Below are positions 6,200 to 12,502 of a stretch of 12,502 bases of DNA, piece after piece. The notes under the pieces were generated by a model. The model did no database searches. It had not been told where the DNA came from and saw nothing but the letters and a program-made list of their open reading frames with translations. Numbering within the stretch: the first letter of the stretch is position 1; each line of letters begins with the position of its first letter. Both the position numbers and the translations under genes were made by a program. Origin of the DNA: Chloroflexia bacterium. Lineage in GTDB: Bacteria; Chloroflexota; Chloroflexia; Thermomicrobiales; UBA6265. The DNA is taken from positions 1 to 12,502 of the forward strand of contig JACCYK010000195.1 of assembly GCA_013696525.1 (NCBI GenBank), in the 5' to 3' direction.

Positions 6200-8413
6200 A
6201 TGAACCAGCTCCAGACCTCGCGAGTCGACGCTCACCCCACGACATCGTTTGCCGAGCGGTATGAGCGTGCCCTTGCCAACCAGCGATTATCCATCAACCT
6301 GACGAATTTTCAGCAAGCCTGGAAGGCGGCCCGGGCAGAAGCGTTTCGTGAAGCCGATTTCGACGAGCTTCGTGACCGGCTGAAGACGGTCAAGACTGAT
6401 GTCGTCACCAACCTGGAGGCGTACCTCACTCAGTTTCGGTTGGCCGCCGAGGCCGCCGGGGCGACGGTCCACTTCGCCGCCGACGCGGCCGCCGCCGCCG
6501 GGGTGGTGCGAGACCTCGCGCTGAGGTACGCGGTGCGAGTGGTGGCGAAATCGAAGTCCATGGTCAGCGAGGAAGTTGAGCTGAACCATGCGCTGGCCGA
6601 AGTCGGGATCGACGCGGTCGAGACCGATCTCGGCGAATGGATCGTGCAACTCCGGTCGGAGCGGCCCAGCCATATGGTGATGCCGGCGGTGCATCTTTCC
6701 CGGCAGGAAGTCGGCGACATCTTCTCGACGGCGCTGGGTCGCGACATTTCGCGGGAACAAATCGGCGACCAGGTCCAGGCGGCGCGAGACGAGATCCGGA
6801 AGGTCTTCTTCACGGCGGGCATGGGCGTCACCGGGGCCAATGCGCTGGTTGCCGAAACTGGCACGGTGCTGATGGTCACGAATGAGGGCAATGGGCGATT
6901 GTGCTCCTCGTTGCCGCCGGTGCATGTGGTGCTGGCCGGCATCGAGAAACTCATCCCCACGTTTGACGATGCAATGGTCCAATTGCGTCTCCTCGCCCGG
7001 TCGGGCACCGCCCAGCGACTGACGAGCTACTCGACGTTCATCACCGGACCGAGCGCCGGCCATGAGATGCATATCGTCCTCGTCGACAATGGCCGCCGGC
7101 GGATGGCCGCGATGCCCGAGTTCCAGGAAGCATTGCACTGTATTCGATGCGCCGCCTGTGCCAATGTCTGCCCGCCATATCGGGAGGTTGGCGGCCATGT
7201 CTTTGGCCATATCTACACGGGTGCCATCGGCCTTGTGGTCACGCCGTTCCACCATGGCCTCGATGCGGCGGCGGGGCCGCAAAGCCTCTGCCTCTCCTGC
7301 AACGCGTGTGAGACCGTTTGTCCGGTGGGTATCCCGTTGCCGCGGCAGATCCTCGACGTTCGTGCCTTGGTGATCGAAGCGAAAGGGATGCCGGTCGCGA
7401 AACGAACCATGCTCGGCACATTGGCGCGGCCGAAGCTGGCAGACCGGATGTTTCGTCTCGGAAGCAGGGCGCAACTGCCGATGACGCGAGGGCGGCGGTT
7501 TGTGCGGGCGCGCCGGGTGCCGATCCTGCGACGACAAACACGGTGGCGATCGTTGCCGGCCCTGGTGAGTCGTCCGCTGCGTGATCGCCTGCACGCTGAG
7601 ACCGTGCCATACCTGATCCCGGTGCTGTCGAGTCCAGCCGCTGGGATGATGGTGGGCTACTTTCCTGGCTGCATGACCGATCGCCTCTATCCCGAGCAGG
7701 GCAAAGCGATCGTGGCGGCCTTCCAGAAGCTGGGTGTCCGGGTCCTCTTTCCGCCTGGATTGAACTGCTGTGGCTTGCCAGCCAACAACTCCGGCGATGC
7801 GCGGCACGCGAAATGGATGGCCCGACAGACGATCCGCGCGCTCGAGCAGGAGAATGTCGAGGTCATTGTGTCGGGCAGCGCGAGCTGCGTGGCGACCATG
7901 GCTCAGGACTACCTGCATCTTTTCCGACATGAGCCGTCATGGTTGGCCCGAGCCGAGCGGCTATCGACCAAGGTCATGGATTTCACCAGCTTCCTCGATC
8001 GGGTGGTGCGGTTGCCCGCGGGTAGCCTTGATGACGGCGAACGGGAGACGGTCACTTATCACGACTCATGTCAGGGGTTGAACGCGCTTGGGCTTCGAGC
8101 GGAGCCGCGCCGGATCCTCGAGTCGGTGATGGGATGCGAGCTTCGCGAGCTGACCGAGTCCAGCCTCTGCTGCGGCTTCGGTGGCTCGTTCTCCTTCGAG
8201 TATCCCGAGGTAGCGGAACGTCTGCTGAACCGCAAGCTCGACGACGCGGCGAGCACGGGGGCGAACACGCTCGTCACGGACAATCAGGGCTGCATCATGC
8301 ACCTCCGAGGCGGTTGTGATGCCGCGGGACGGCGGCTCAACGTGTGGCACCTGGCGGAGCTCGTCGATGCGCGGTTGACAATGATCGCGGCGGCTCAAGA
8401 GGAGTCGGACTGA
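6200..8413 (+). CDS. LutB-LutA fusion: LUD + 2x[4Fe-4S] + two CCG domains, lactate-oxidation type Fe-S protein
   Basis: A 737-residue fusion. Residues about 20-300 are LutB with its LUD domain (GVTGANALVAETGTVLMVTN and LPPVHVVLAGIEKLIPTFDD). Two ferredoxin-like clusters follow: Cys314, 317, 320, 324 and Cys364, 367, 370, 374. Residues 375-465 match the LutB C-terminal segment. Residues about 483-735 are a complete LutA with two cysteine-rich (CCG) domains: Cys491, CC523-524, Cys563, then Cys624, CC657-658, Cys698. In Bacillus, LutA, LutB and LutC are separate and together oxidise L-lactate to pyruvate; here A follows B in one chain. No LutC-like gene lies nearby, so the substrate could be lactate or another hydroxyacid. 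The start at ATG 6200 has AAGG 5 bases upstream. The frame is open back to 6023, but that part overlaps the SnoaL gene and has no matching sequence. The stop overlaps the next ATG by one base (TGATG). Confidence 0.92.
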   Translation: MNQLQTSRVDAHPTTSFAERYERALANQRLSINLTNFQQAWKAARAEAFREADFDELRDRLKTVKTDVVTNLEAYLTQFRLAAEAAGATVHFAADAAAAAGVVRDLALRYAVRVVAKSKSMVSEEVELNHALAEVGIDAVETDLGEWIVQLRSERPSHMVMPAVHLSRQEVGDIFSTALGRDISREQIGDQVQAARDEIRKVFFTAGMGVTGANALVAETGTVLMVTNEGNGRLCSSLPPVHVVLAGIEKLIPTFDDAMVQLRLLARSGTAQRLTSYSTFITGPSAGHEMHIVLVDNGRRRMAAMPEFQEALHCIRCAACANVCPPYREVGGHVFGHIYTGAIGLVVTPFHHGLDAAAGPQSLCLSCNACETVCPVGIPLPRQILDVRALVIEAKGMPVAKRTMLGTLARPKLADRMFRLGSRAQLPMTRGRRFVRARRVPILRRQTRWRSLPALVSRPLRDRLHAETVPYLIPVLSSPAAGMMVGYFPGCMTDRLYPEQGKAIVAAFQKLGVRVLFPPGLNCCGLPANNSGDARHAKWMARQTIRALEQENVEVIVSGSASCVATMAQDYLHLFRHEPSWLARAERLSTKVMDFTSFLDRVVRLPAGSLDDGERETVTYHDSCQGLNALGLRAEPRRILESVMGCELRELTESSLCCGFGGSFSFEYPEVAERLLNRKLDDAASTGANTLVTDNQGCIMHLRGGCDAAGRRLNVWHLAELVDARLTMIAAAQEESD

Positions 8414-9174
8414 TGCCGTCGGCGCGTCCTCCCGCTCGCCAATGCCCATTTCTAGAGCCGGTTCCGTCGCTTGTCCTCTTTGATCTCGATGACACGCTCT
8501 GTGACTACGGTTCGGCCCGCGTCAGCCGGCTCCGGCATGCGTTCACGCTTCATCGCTCGGACCGTGAGGAGCCGATCGACGCCCTGATCCAGGAGATGAT
8601 CAGGGCGTCGATCGCCGCATCGCCGCACGGGGTCGACCATTTTTCGGACCTATTTGTCCGCTTTGGAATTGAGGTGCCGGGCGCCGCGGCAGCGGCCGCC
8701 GCCTGGTATCAAGGGAACCCTTTTCACGACCTCGCTCTCTTTCCCGACGTAATCTCAACCCTGCGGGCATTGCGCAATATCGAGCCGTCCGGTGGCACGC
8801 TCCGCCGGCGACAACTGGGCATCATCACGAACGGACCAGCCCAGATTCAACGGGAAAAAACGGATCTCCTCGGCATTGGCACGCTTGTTGATTTCGTGCT
8901 CATCTCCGGGGAGCTCGGCATCGAGAAGCCGGACCCGCGGATCTTTGCGGCGGCGATGCGACTCGGCGGCGTGAGCGCGGCGGAGACGGTCTTCGTCGGT
9001 GACGATCCTCGGATCGACGTCTTGGGAGCGCGCGGCTCGGGCGTGCGGTCAGTTTGGATGAACCGGACGGGGGCGACCTGGGGCGAGCAGGCGCCGCCGC
9101 CCACCCGCGAGGTATCCGACCTGGTTAGCTTGATCGACCTGTTTCGCTCGTCGCCGAGCCAGATATCCCTGTAG
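8413..9174 (+). CDS. HAD-superfamily hydrolase (subfamily IA)
   Basis: A 253-residue phosphatase-type HAD protein with all four motifs: Asp24 and Asp26 in LVLFDLDDTL (nucleophile and acid/base), Thr139 in LGIITNG, Lys172 in GIEKPDPRIF, and Asp197/Asp198 in VFVGDDPRIDVLGA. The long segment after motif I is the helical cap expected for subfamily IA, similar to YjjG-type nucleotidases or phosphoglycolate phosphatase-like enzymes. The substrate cannot be named. The ATG at 8413 overlaps the TGA of the LutB-LutA gene (TGATG), and AGAGGAG at 8398-8404 is well placed, so the two are almost certainly cotranscribed and coupled. This suggests either removal of a phosphorylated by-product or a housekeeping role carried along in the operon. 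Confidence 0.9.
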   Translation: MPSARPPARQCPFLEPVPSLVLFDLDDTLCDYGSARVSRLRHAFTLHRSDREEPIDALIQEMIRASIAASPHGVDHFSDLFVRFGIEVPGAAAAAAAWYQGNPFHDLALFPDVISTLRALRNIEPSGGTLRRRQLGIITNGPAQIQREKTDLLGIGTLVDFVLISGELGIEKPDPRIFAAAMRLGGVSAAETVFVGDDPRIDVLGARGSGVRSVWMNRTGATWGEQAPPPTREVSDLVSLIDLFRSSPSQISL

Positions 9175-9232
9175 CGCGCGAGGCGGATGTGCCGGGGGCA
9201 TGGTGGCCGAACCGCCGCCGGAGGAAGAGAAT

Positions 9233-11083
9233 GTGATCAAGACAAAAGGGAGCGGTTCGATTCCGGACCGGCGCACGGCACCATTGACCCGACGTGGAGT
9301 CCTTGGCGCGATTGGTGCCGGCGCGCTAGTTATCGCGGCCGACGTTGGGGTCGAACCGCGCGGTCAGCCAAGAGGGACACCGGGGGCGACCCCGCTAGGT
9401 TCACCCGATGTAGTGCCCGCGACTGCCACCGCGACGCTGATGGCGACCCCGATCCCGCCGCCGCTGCGGATCATCCGCGATCAGCAGCCGGTTTATGGCT
9501 CCGAGCCCAGCCGCGGCGGCACGCTGCGACTGATGCGGCCGTCAGCGGCACGGCTCGACTTCAATCCAGTGTCGTATCGGCAGGACTATCAAGTACTCGC
9601 TAGCTACCTTGACCCGCTGCTCCGCCCCGACCCGCTCACCTTGGAGCCGGCGCCCTGGTTGGCGGAGAGTTGGCAGGTGAGCGGCGATGGGTTGGCGATC
9701 ACGATCCAGCTCCGGCCCGGCGTCAGGTGGCATGACGGGACACCCTTTACGGCGCGTGATGTGCGGTTCTCGCTCATGGCGTACCGAGATGATGTCGACA
9801 CCGGCGTCGGAAGCTTCTTCGTCACCATGGACGAGGTCGAGGACGTTGATGAGCTTGAGGTTCTCGTTACCCTGCTTGAGCCCGATCCCAGCTGGCTGTT
9901 CAACGCGGCAACCCTATTGATCTTTCAGGCCGCGCAATACGAACCGTTCTGGGAAGCGAAAGCGCTCGGTGAGCGAACGCTGACCGGATTTGATTGGCAG
10001 CGGCAGCTTCCGATCGGGACCGGAGCGTGGCGGGTTCGGTCGATCACAACCAATGGTGTCAACTTTGATTGCAATGAGACGTATTGGCTCGCGCCACCCT
10101 GGTTCGATCAGCTCGCGCTCACGTGGAATGACGATCGCCGGGAACGAATCGAGGCGTGGCGGGCGGGCCGGACTGATTTCGTGTGGCCGTTGCCGACCGA
10201 GGATATTCCGCTGGTGGATGACCTGCCGGGCCGGTTGTATGTTGCCGAAGCGGCGTCGGTGATGTTTGCCGCCTTTAATTTCGCGAATCCGACGGGGTTG
10301 CCTCGGTTCTTCGACGACCTCCGGCTGCGGCAAGCCCTTACCCTGGCAGTTGACCGCGGCCGCTACGCGGCGGAGGTGTTCGAGGGATTAGCCGACACCT
10401 TTGCGGCCGGTACGATCGCTCAGCCATGGGCGCGCGATGAGGAACTCCGATCCCCTGATTTTGACCCGGCAGCGGCGCTCGATTTGCTGGCCGCGGCGGG
10501 CTGGGCCGATGCCAACGACGATGGCACCCTGGAAAACGGCAACGGCATTCCGTTCGATTTGACGGTGATCGTGTGCGAGGATGCCCGACGCGAGCTTCTC
10601 CTGGTGCTTCGGAGCGTCAAGGACGATTGGGCCGCGATTGGCGTCGCCCTCAGGATACAGTTGCTCCGCGTCGACGAGTTCCAGGCCCGCGCCCTCCGGG
10701 GACATGACTTTGATCTCATTGCCTATGCCTATGATCTCTATCCAGGCTTCACCGACTTTGACCTCTATGGGACGGCTTGGGACATTCGATCCAACCGGCA
10801 AGGCTGGAACCCGGGAGGCTACGCCAACGCCGAGGCTGACCAAGCTCTCGCCGAGTTTTTGCGGGCGACGGATGTCGCGAGCCAGCGGCGGGCGCTGATG
10901 CAGTTGCAGCGGGTCGTCAATGACGATCTCTTTGGGCTTTGGTTCGGTTTTCCGGCGGACCTCGTTCTTGGCGCAATTGACGTTGACGGCTATCAGCCGA
11001 ACAAGCTGTGGCAAATGGCGGACACACGACGGCTGTGGCGCACGGAGCGCCCACGCGTAATCGATCCCGGCAATGGCGGCTAA
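9233..11083 (+). CDS. Family 5 extracellular solute-binding protein (ABC transporter), Tat-type signal
   Basis: A 616-residue SBP_bac_5 protein. The GTG at 9233 has GGAGG 8 bases upstream; an ATG at 9200 in the same frame lacks a usable site. Residues 18-38 form a twin-arginine-like signal (LTRRGVLGAIGAGALVIAAD), followed by a Thr/Pro/Ala-rich linker to about 80. The mature domain shows the family marks: PWLAESWQVSGDGLAITIQL then RPGVRWHDGTPFTARDV, the hinge-region LRLRQALTLAVDR, and a DANDDGTLENG loop at about 425-436 resembling a calcium-binding loop of this family. There is no lipobox cysteine. Family 5 proteins bind peptides, nickel-chelates, opines or some sugars. No DppB/DppC-type permease or ATPase lies nearby, so this is an orphan here, and it does not match the sugar permeases downstream, which normally pair with family 1 proteins. 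The gene lies 58 bases after the HAD gene. Confidence 0.9.
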   Translation: MIKTKGSGSIPDRRTAPLTRRGVLGAIGAGALVIAADVGVEPRGQPRGTPGATPLGSPDVVPATATATLMATPIPPPLRIIRDQQPVYGSEPSRGGTLRLMRPSAARLDFNPVSYRQDYQVLASYLDPLLRPDPLTLEPAPWLAESWQVSGDGLAITIQLRPGVRWHDGTPFTARDVRFSLMAYRDDVDTGVGSFFVTMDEVEDVDELEVLVTLLEPDPSWLFNAATLLIFQAAQYEPFWEAKALGERTLTGFDWQRQLPIGTGAWRVRSITTNGVNFDCNETYWLAPPWFDQLALTWNDDRRERIEAWRAGRTDFVWPLPTEDIPLVDDLPGRLYVAEAASVMFAAFNFANPTGLPRFFDDLRLRQALTLAVDRGRYAAEVFEGLADTFAAGTIAQPWARDEELRSPDFDPAAALDLLAAAGWADANDDGTLENGNGIPFDLTVIVCEDARRELLLVLRSVKDDWAAIGVALRIQLLRVDEFQARALRGHDFDLIAYAYDLYPGFTDFDLYGTAWDIRSNRQGWNPGGYANAEADQALAEFLRATDVASQRRALMQLQRVVNDDLFGLWFGFPADLVLGAIDVDGYQPNKLWQMADTRRLWRTERPRVIDPGNGG

Positions 11084-11286
11084 GGCTTCGGCGGCGCCGG
11101 TTCAGCCGTGGTGCCCGTGAAGCCGGGAGGGTCGCTCGCGGGGAAGGACTCCTTCGATGCTTCGTTGACCTCGGCTGATCCGTGGGCAATCTCCTGACGA
11201 TCCTCCAGGACTGATTCTGGATCGACGCTATAGACGACTTTCCCCAACCCGCGCCGCTCCTCGTCGTTCTTGGTTTCCTTTGGCAT
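11080..11286 (-). CDS. Small conserved hypothetical protein with an SKESFPASDPPGFTG motif
   Basis: A 68-residue hydrophilic, acidic protein with no membrane segment or signal peptide. I start it at ATG 11286 because GGAGAGG lies 5 bases upstream; the frame extends to 11313 without support. Residues 43-58 read SKESFPASDPPGFTGT. A very similar S-x-ESFPASDPP-[AG]-[WF]-T motif recurs in many small uncharacterised bacterial proteins, so I believe it is a real gene of unknown function. The Pro-rich tail (AEPAPPKP) is probably disordered. It lies 48 bases downstream of the sugar permease gene on the same strand and may be its last operon member. Its 3' end overlaps the convergent solute-binding protein gene by 4 bases (11080-11083). 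Confidence 0.7.
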   Translation of the reverse strand: MPKETKNDEERRGLGKVVYSVDPESVLEDRQEIAHGSAEVNEASKESFPASDPPGFTGTTAEPAPPKP

Positions 11287-11334
11287 ACCATCCTCTCCAG
11301 AGCCGGAGCGCACAATTGTCGTCGGCGTCGATCC

Positions 11335-12267
11335 TTATTTGACCGCGCCCGCCGTGAGCCCACGAACGATGTAGCGTTCGAGGAACACGCCAATGATAAC
11401 CAACGGCGCGATCGAGGCGGTGGCCACGGCGGCCATCGCCCACCACTTGATGCCCTGTGAGCTGACTTGAGTCGCGATCAGGATCGGCATGGTCACCGCG
11501 TTGATCGAGGTCAGCACGGTGGCGAAGAAGTACTCGTTCCACGCCAGGATGACAGAGAGGATAAACGCCGCGACCATGCCAGGTCCCGCCACCGGCACCA
11601 CGATCTTGAGGAACGCACCAAACAGGGTGGCGCCGTCAACCAGGGCCGCTTGCTCCAATTCGATCGGAATCGAATTGAATTGGTCGCGCATGATCCAGAT
11701 CACGATTGGCAAGTTGATCACGGTGTAGAGCAGGATCAGGCCAAGATGGGTATCGAGCAAACGCAACTCTCGGTAGAAGATCAGCAGCGGCATCACCACC
11801 GCCGCCGGCGGCAGGATCAGTTGTGACAGGAACCAGAAGGAAATGTCCCGGTTCCGCCAGATCAGGAACCGGTAGTTGAAGCGGGTCAGCCCGTAGCCCG
11901 CCATGGAACCGAGGACGACGGCCAAGGTTGAGGCGCCAAGGGCTACAATGAGGCTGTTGCGAGCATTGCGGAACAGGATGTCACGTTGATCCGGAGTACC
12001 GAGGATGTCGGTCCAACCGATGAAGCTGGGCTCGAAGTCAACGAACGGGATATAGGTCGGACCCTGGAGGACCGCGACTTGGTCCTTAAGCGACGTGGTG
12101 AATGTCCAATAGATCGGGAACAGGCAAATGAACGCCCAGAGCAGCAACACCGCGTAGGTCAGCGTCCGGCCAACTACCTGCCAGACCCGGCTTTTCCGTC
12201 CATAGCTCTGCCTCGGGACGTGCCCCGCCACAGACGCTTCCGCTGCTGGTGGTGACGCCGCAATCAA
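11335..12267 (-). CDS. Carbohydrate ABC transporter permease, MalG type
   Basis: A 310-residue inner-membrane permease of the binding-protein-dependent type. Six membrane segments can be seen: about residues 37-57 (AVLLLWAFICLFPIYW), 107-130, 143-170, 176-198, 228-250 and 285-305. The EAA loop that docks on the ATPase reads EQAALVDGATLFGAFLKIV followed by PVAGP, and WNEYFFA is typical of MalG/UgpE-like proteins. I start it at TTG 12267 because GGAGGAGAGG lies just upstream; an ATG at 12351 would overlap the preceding permease by 50 bases and add 28 residues that do not look like family sequence. Its partner permease ends 34 bases upstream. Neither the sugar-binding protein nor the ATPase is in the window. 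The sugar is unknown. Confidence 0.9.
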   Translation of the reverse strand: MIAASPPAAEASVAGHVPRQSYGRKSRVWQVVGRTLTYAVLLLWAFICLFPIYWTFTTSLKDQVAVLQGPTYIPFVDFEPSFIGWTDILGTPDQRDILFRNARNSLIVALGASTLAVVLGSMAGYGLTRFNYRFLIWRNRDISFWFLSQLILPPAAVVMPLLIFYRELRLLDTHLGLILLYTVINLPIVIWIMRDQFNSIPIELEQAALVDGATLFGAFLKIVVPVAGPGMVAAFILSVILAWNEYFFATVLTSINAVTMPILIATQVSSQGIKWWAMAAVATASIAPLVIIGVFLERYIVRGLTAGAVK

Positions 12268-12301
12268 CGAGCCTCTCCTCCGGAAATACGTGGGGCCAAC
12301 G

Positions 12302-12502
12302 TTAGGTAACGTCTCGAACCTTGCGACCGACAACAACGATGACCGAGGCAATCGTGATGATGACCGCGATCAAGAAGAGTTGCGACATGGCCGTGGCATA
12401 GCCCACGTCAATGTTCTGGACACCCCGGCGGTAGATGTAGGTGGTCAGCGTCTCGGTCGCGTTGCCCGGGCCGCCGCCGGTGACGACCAGGATGATGTCG
12501 AT
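12302..12502 (-). CDS. Carbohydrate ABC transporter permease, MalF type, C-terminal end only
   Basis: The minus strand is open from the window edge to TAA at 12304-12302, giving the last 66 residues of a permease. The sequence IDIILVVTGGGPGNATETLT, then TYIYRRGVQNIDVGYATAMS, and a final membrane helix (LFLIAVIITIASVIVVVG) is the usual C-terminus of MalF/UgpA-like sugar permeases: a GGPxxxT-x-T-L-x-x-Y-x-Y loop, then G-Y-A-x-A-x-S before the last helix. It precedes the MalG-type gene by 34 bases, so both belong to one operon and would form the heterodimeric channel. The N-terminal part, and probably the sugar-binding protein gene, lie beyond the edge. Confidence 0.92.
   Translation of the reverse strand: MDIILVVTGGGPGNATETLTTYIYRRGVQNIDVGYATAMSQLFLIAVIITIASVIVVVGRKVRDVT

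Noticed and set aside
6287..7930. Long open frame on the minus strand (547 codons) opposite the LutB-LutA gene
   Set aside because: It is rich in Arg/His/Gly with no recognisable domain and lies fully antisense to a gene with all its motifs intact. Such frames arise from the GC-rich third-position bias.
8344..8412. Longer HAD hydrolase form starting at 8344
   Set aside because: It would overlap the LutB-LutA gene by 70 bases; ATG 8413 has a well-placed AGAGGAG and a TGATG junction.
11467..11826. Plus-strand open frame (119 codons) rich in Asp/Arg/His/Gln within the MalG-type permease gene
   Set aside because: It is the complement of hydrophobic membrane-segment codons; its composition is typical of an antisense shadow.

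Overview
The window is GC-rich, gene-dense bacterial chromosome. Codon use favours G/C in the third position, and several starts are GTG or TTG behind strong GGAGG-type ribosome binding sites. Secreted proteins carry Thr/Pro/Ala-rich linkers after the signal region (the M1 peptidase and the family 5 solute-binding protein), and the gene set is mixed: PucR, tandem DinB, a LutB-LutA fusion and MalF/MalG-type permeases. This style suits Chloroflexota, perhaps Thermomicrobia or Sphaerobacter relatives. That placement is inference only, because no rRNA or other phylogenetic marker is present.

Layout. (1) At 1-498 (minus) is the N-terminal part of an ECF transporter S component, cut by the window edge. 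It diverges from a PucR-type regulator (673-2220, plus) across an AT-richer gap with several perfect palindromes. (2) A secreted M1 zinc metallopeptidase (3850-2195, minus) converges on pucR, and the two ends overlap by 26 bases. (3) A plus-strand run follows: JAMM/M67 metalloprotease (3933-4424), two tandem DinB-fold proteins (4514-4999, 5010-5645), a SnoaL/NTF2-like protein (5692-6105), a LutB-LutA fusion (6200-8413), a HAD hydrolase (8413-9174) and a Tat-type family 5 solute-binding protein (9233-11083). Spacing in the middle is tight. Two tiny ORFs sit exactly where they would couple translation: 4474-4521 before the first dinB, and 5642-5695 bridging the second dinB and the SnoaL gene through ATGA overlaps at both ends. 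(4) On the minus strand are a carbohydrate ABC transporter operon (end of a MalF-type permease, then a MalG-type permease) and a 68-residue conserved hypothetical protein that overlaps the end of the solute-binding protein gene by 4 bases.

How the parts may work together. The LutB-LutA fusion should be an Fe-S redox protein of L-lactate (or a similar 2-hydroxyacid) oxidation, but no LutC, lactate permease or lactate regulator is visible. The JAMM and DinB families are both linked elsewhere to cysteine and low-molecular-weight thiol chemistry, so a thiol-related function for 3933-6105 is possible but speculative. The sugar transporter genes form a separate unit whose own binding protein lies outside the window. 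I see no mobile element, CRISPR array, tRNA or rRNA. No stretch over 300 bases lacks a gene.
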